From positions 1 to 7,341 of the forward strand of contig JASFME010000115.1 in the NCBI GenBank assembly GCA_050117725.1: DNA of 7,341 nt, read 5' to 3'. A model generated the notes under the pieces. The model saw nothing but the letters and a program-made list of their open reading frames with translations, did not search any database and was not told the DNA's origin. This stretch comes from JASFJH01 sp050117725 (GTDB lineage: Bacteria > Pseudomonadota > Gammaproteobacteria > AKS1). The translations under genes and the position numbers were made by a program. Below, in pieces: positions 5,026-7,341 of this stretch (within the stretch, counting starts at the first letter, position 1; every line of letters begins with the position of its first letter).

Positions 5026-7341
5026 TTGGCTGATCCTCATCACGCAGACATGTCCTGGCACACACACGACAGCGAAGCCGTATTCGAGAAGATGGCTTCG
5101 TCTGCAGAGGGCCTGTCGCAACAGGAGGCACAGAGCCGTCTGCAGCAATACGGTTCCAATCGTCTGCGCCCGGCGAAGAAAAAAGGCCCCCTGGCACGCT
5201 TTCTCGCGCAATTTCATAATGTCCTTATCTATGTGCTGCTGGGCTCCGGCGCCGTCACTGCCCTGCTCGGTCACTGGGTGGACAGCGGTGTCATCTTCGG
5301 TGTGGTCGTCATTAATGCCGTGATCGGTTTCATCCAGGAAGGCAAGGCAGAAAAGGCACTGGAAGCCATCCGCAACATGCTCTCCCATCAAGCGCTGGTA
5401 AAGCGTGATGGCCGCTTTGTCAGCCTTGCCGCCGAACAGCTGGTACCCGGTGACATCGTCGCCTTGCAATCCGGCGACAAGGTGCCGGCTGATTTACGCC
5501 TGTTCAAAATCCGTGAACTGCGTATCGAAGAGGCCATGCTCACCGGCGAATCGGTACCGGTGGAAAAAACCGTACAACCGGTAGCCGAACATGCCAGCAT
5601 CGGTGATCGCAAATGTCTTGCCTATTCCGGTACGCTGGTCACGTACGGACAAGGTCAGGGTGTTGTCGTCGCCACCGGGGATCGCACCGAGATCGGCCGC
5701 ATCAGCGGCATGCTGCGCGAGGTCCAGACACTTACCACACCATTGCTGCGGCAAATGGCAACGTTTGCCAAGTGGCTCACGATCGCCATCGGCATTATCG
5801 CCGCCGTTACCTTTGCCTACGGCGTGCTGTTTCAGGATTACTCTGCGGGTGACATGTTTCTTGCCGCCGTGGGGCTGGCGGTGGCCGGTATTCCGGAGGG
5901 CTTGCCCGCAATCATGACCATCACCCTGGCCATCGGTGTGCAGAGTATGGCCAGGAAACACGCCATCATCCGCCGCCTGCCGGCCGTGGAAACCCTCGGT
6001 TCCGTCACGGTTATTTGTTCGGACAAGACCGGCACCCTCACCCGCAACGAGATGACCGTGCAGACTGTAGCCACCTCTGCCGGAACCTGCGAGGTCAGCG
6101 GTGCCGGTTACGATCCCCACGGCAGCTTCAGCCTGGATGGCAAGGACATTACCCCGCAGGAGTTTCCACTCCTGCATGAAGTGTCACTGGCAGCGCTGTT
6201 GTGCAACGATGCCACCTTGTCAGAAGTCGACGGACAGTGGCAGATGCAGGGCGACCCGACCGAAGGCGCACTTGTGACACTGGCGCTGAAGGCAGGTCTT
6301 GAACACAATTACTGCCAGAGCCAGTATCCGCGCACCGACGCGATCCCCTTCGAATCACAGCACCGCTTCATGGCCACCCTGCATCATGACCATGCCGGTC
6401 ATGGCTTTGTCTACCTCAAGGGTGCGCCGGAACGCGTGCTGGAAATGTGCCATCAGCAGCGCATGCGCGGTGAGGATGTCTCCCTGGACAAGGCGTACTG
6501 GGAAGCCGTCATGCACAGCATGGCCAGCCGTGGCCAGCGCTTGCTGGCTATCGCCTTCAAGCCGGAAATGGCCGAACGGCAAACGCTTGCCTTCAGTGAT
6601 GTGGAAGCCGGACTGACCCTGCTGGCGATAGTCGGCATCATCGACCCGCCCCGCGAGGAGGCTATCCAGGCAGTGCATGCCTGTCAGGCGGCCGGTATCA
6701 GGGTGAAGATGATTACCGGCGACCATGCTGTCACCGCCCGTGCCATCGGTGCACAGATGGGCATTGGTGACGGTGCCACGGTAATCAACGGTACCGAGCT
6801 GGATACCTGTAACGAACAGCAACTGCAAGCAGCCGTACAACACTCGGATATCTTTGCTCGAGTCTCCCCGGAACAGAAACTGCAGCTGGTCACCGCCCTT
6901 CAGGCCGCAGGCGAGGTGGTTTCCATGACCGGTGATGGCGTCAATGATGCGCCGGCATTGAAGCGCGCCGATGTGGGTGTGGCCATGGGACTCAAGGGCA
7001 CCGAGGTTGCCAAGGAAGCAGCGGAGATGGTACTCACAGATGACAACTTTGCTTCCATTGCTCACGCCGTAGAGGAAGGCCGGACCGTTTACGACAATCT
7101 GAAAAAATCCATCCTGTTCGTGCTGCCCACCAACGGTGGCGAAATGCTCACCATCATCGGCGCCATTCTGCTTGGCCGCATGTTACCCATCACCCCGGTA
7201 CAGATCCTCTGGATCAACATGATCACTGCCGTCACCCTGGCACTGACCCTGGCCTTCGAGCCGCCGGAACATAATGTCATGCAGCGTCCGCCACGCGCCC
7301 CCAGGGAGCCCTTACTGTCCGGCTTTCTTGTCTGGCGCATT
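5026..7341 (+). CDS. P-type cation-transporting ATPase, P2 (SERCA/CtpF-like) class, 3' truncated by window
   Basis: This inner-membrane pump transports cations using a phospho-aspartate cycle. The window holds 772 residues; the family is about 880-920, so the last helices (TM7-TM10) are missing. The N-terminal cation-ATPase domain has SREGLS-like text (SSAEGLSQQEAQSRL, ~25-39). The actuator loop TGES is at 173-176, and the TM4 motif IPEGLPA at 289-295 (E291 matches SERCA E309). The phosphorylation site is DKTGT with D333, the nucleotide-domain KGAPE is at 465-469, and the hinge motifs are TGDH (564-567) and TGDGVND (635-641). TM5 has TNGGE, keeping the SERCA N768 and E771 equivalents (N703, E706). 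TM6 has WINMITAVT, keeping N731 and T734 but with Ala735 where SERCA has D800. No CPx motif is present, so it is not a P1B heavy-metal pump. Ca2+, Na+, K+ or another ion remain possible. The short N-terminal leader has four His in 14 residues if TTG is the start. Confidence 0.94.
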   Translation, partial: MADPHHADMSWHTHDSEAVFEKMASSAEGLSQQEAQSRLQQYGSNRLRPAKKKGPLARFLAQFHNVLIYVLLGSGAVTALLGHWVDSGVIFGVVVINAVIGFIQEGKAEKALEAIRNMLSHQALVKRDGRFVSLAAEQLVPGDIVALQSGDKVPADLRLFKIRELRIEEAMLTGESVPVEKTVQPVAEHASIGDRKCLAYSGTLVTYGQGQGVVVATGDRTEIGRISGMLREVQTLTTPLLRQMATFAKWLTIAIGIIAAVTFAYGVLFQDYSAGDMFLAAVGLAVAGIPEGLPAIMTITLAIGVQSMARKHAIIRRLPAVETLGSVTVICSDKTGTLTRNEMTVQTVATSAGTCEVSGAGYDPHGSFSLDGKDITPQEFPLLHEVSLAALLCNDATLSEVDGQWQMQGDPTEGALVTLALKAGLEHNYCQSQYPRTDAIPFESQHRFMATLHHDHAGHGFVYLKGAPERVLEMCHQQRMRGEDVSLDKAYWEAVMHSMASRGQRLLAIAFKPEMAERQTLAFSDVEAGLTLLAIVGIIDPPREEAIQAVHACQAAGIRVKMITGDHAVTARAIGAQMGIGDGATVINGTELDTCNEQQLQAAVQHSDIFARVSPEQKLQLVTALQAAGEVVSMTGDGVNDAPALKRADVGVAMGLKGTEVAKEAAEMVLTDDNFASIAHAVEEGRTVYDNLKKSILFVLPTNGGEMLTIIGAILLGRMLPITPVQILWINMITAVTLALTLAFEPPEHNVMQRPPRAPREPLLSGFLVWRI

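Noticed and set aside
5494..6177. Antisense reading frame of 227 residues opposite the P-type ATPase
   Set aside because: It covers the TGES, PEGLP and DKTGT coding region on the other strand, so it is a shadow; the translation is Gly/His-rich with no recognisable domain.
6355..7065. Antisense reading frame of 236 residues opposite the ATPase nucleotide domain
   Set aside because: Shadow of the strongly conserved KGAPE to TGDGVND region; no plausible ribosome binding site or family motif.
1..7341. Mobile element, defence island, CRISPR array or RNA gene
   Set aside because: No transposase, integrase, array of spaced repeats or tRNA/rRNA-like sequence was seen on either strand; every large stretch is covered by housekeeping or transport genes.

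Overview
The window reads as ordinary bacterial chromosome, moderately GC-rich and densely coded on the + strand. It holds five protein genes, the first and last cut by the window edges. Protein families, codon use and compact spacing suggest a proteobacterium, most likely a gammaproteobacterium. That is an impression from protein style; no rRNA or other marker is present to prove it. I see no tRNA, rRNA, CRISPR array, insertion sequence, integrase or phage gene.

Region 1 (1-2887): the C-terminal part of protein-L-isoaspartate O-methyltransferase (pcm) is followed after 7 bases by a large polytopic membrane protein with a central spermidine-synthase-like Rossmann domain. The tight spacing and the weak ribosome binding site of the second gene suggest one transcript and translational coupling. 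The membrane protein carries two related membrane bundles flanking the synthase domain. It also lacks the first Asp of the usual aminopropyltransferase active site, so its substrate is open.

Region 2 (2888-4347): after a 68-base gap with a small operator-like palindrome comes a complete dicarboxylate/amino acid:cation symporter (glutamate transporter fold). Its substrate-binding residues in the last membrane segment are intact, which points to acidic amino acids or dicarboxylates.

Region 3 (4348-7341): a 140-base AT-richer gap, the largest in the window, precedes a small four-helix membrane protein of the PsiE (phosphate-starvation-inducible E) family. After 55 bases follows a P-type cation ATPase of the P2 (SERCA-like) class, starting at TTG and running off the window end. 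It has all catalytic motifs, but the TM6 Asp of the Ca2+ pumps is Ala, so its transported ion is uncertain. PsiE and the pump probably form one transcription unit.

Together the genes suggest protein repair plus membrane transport and ion homeostasis. No clearly new multi-gene system is visible. The points most worth following are the duplicated membrane architecture and altered active site of the synthase-like protein, the altered ion site of the pump, and the PsiE-pump pairing.
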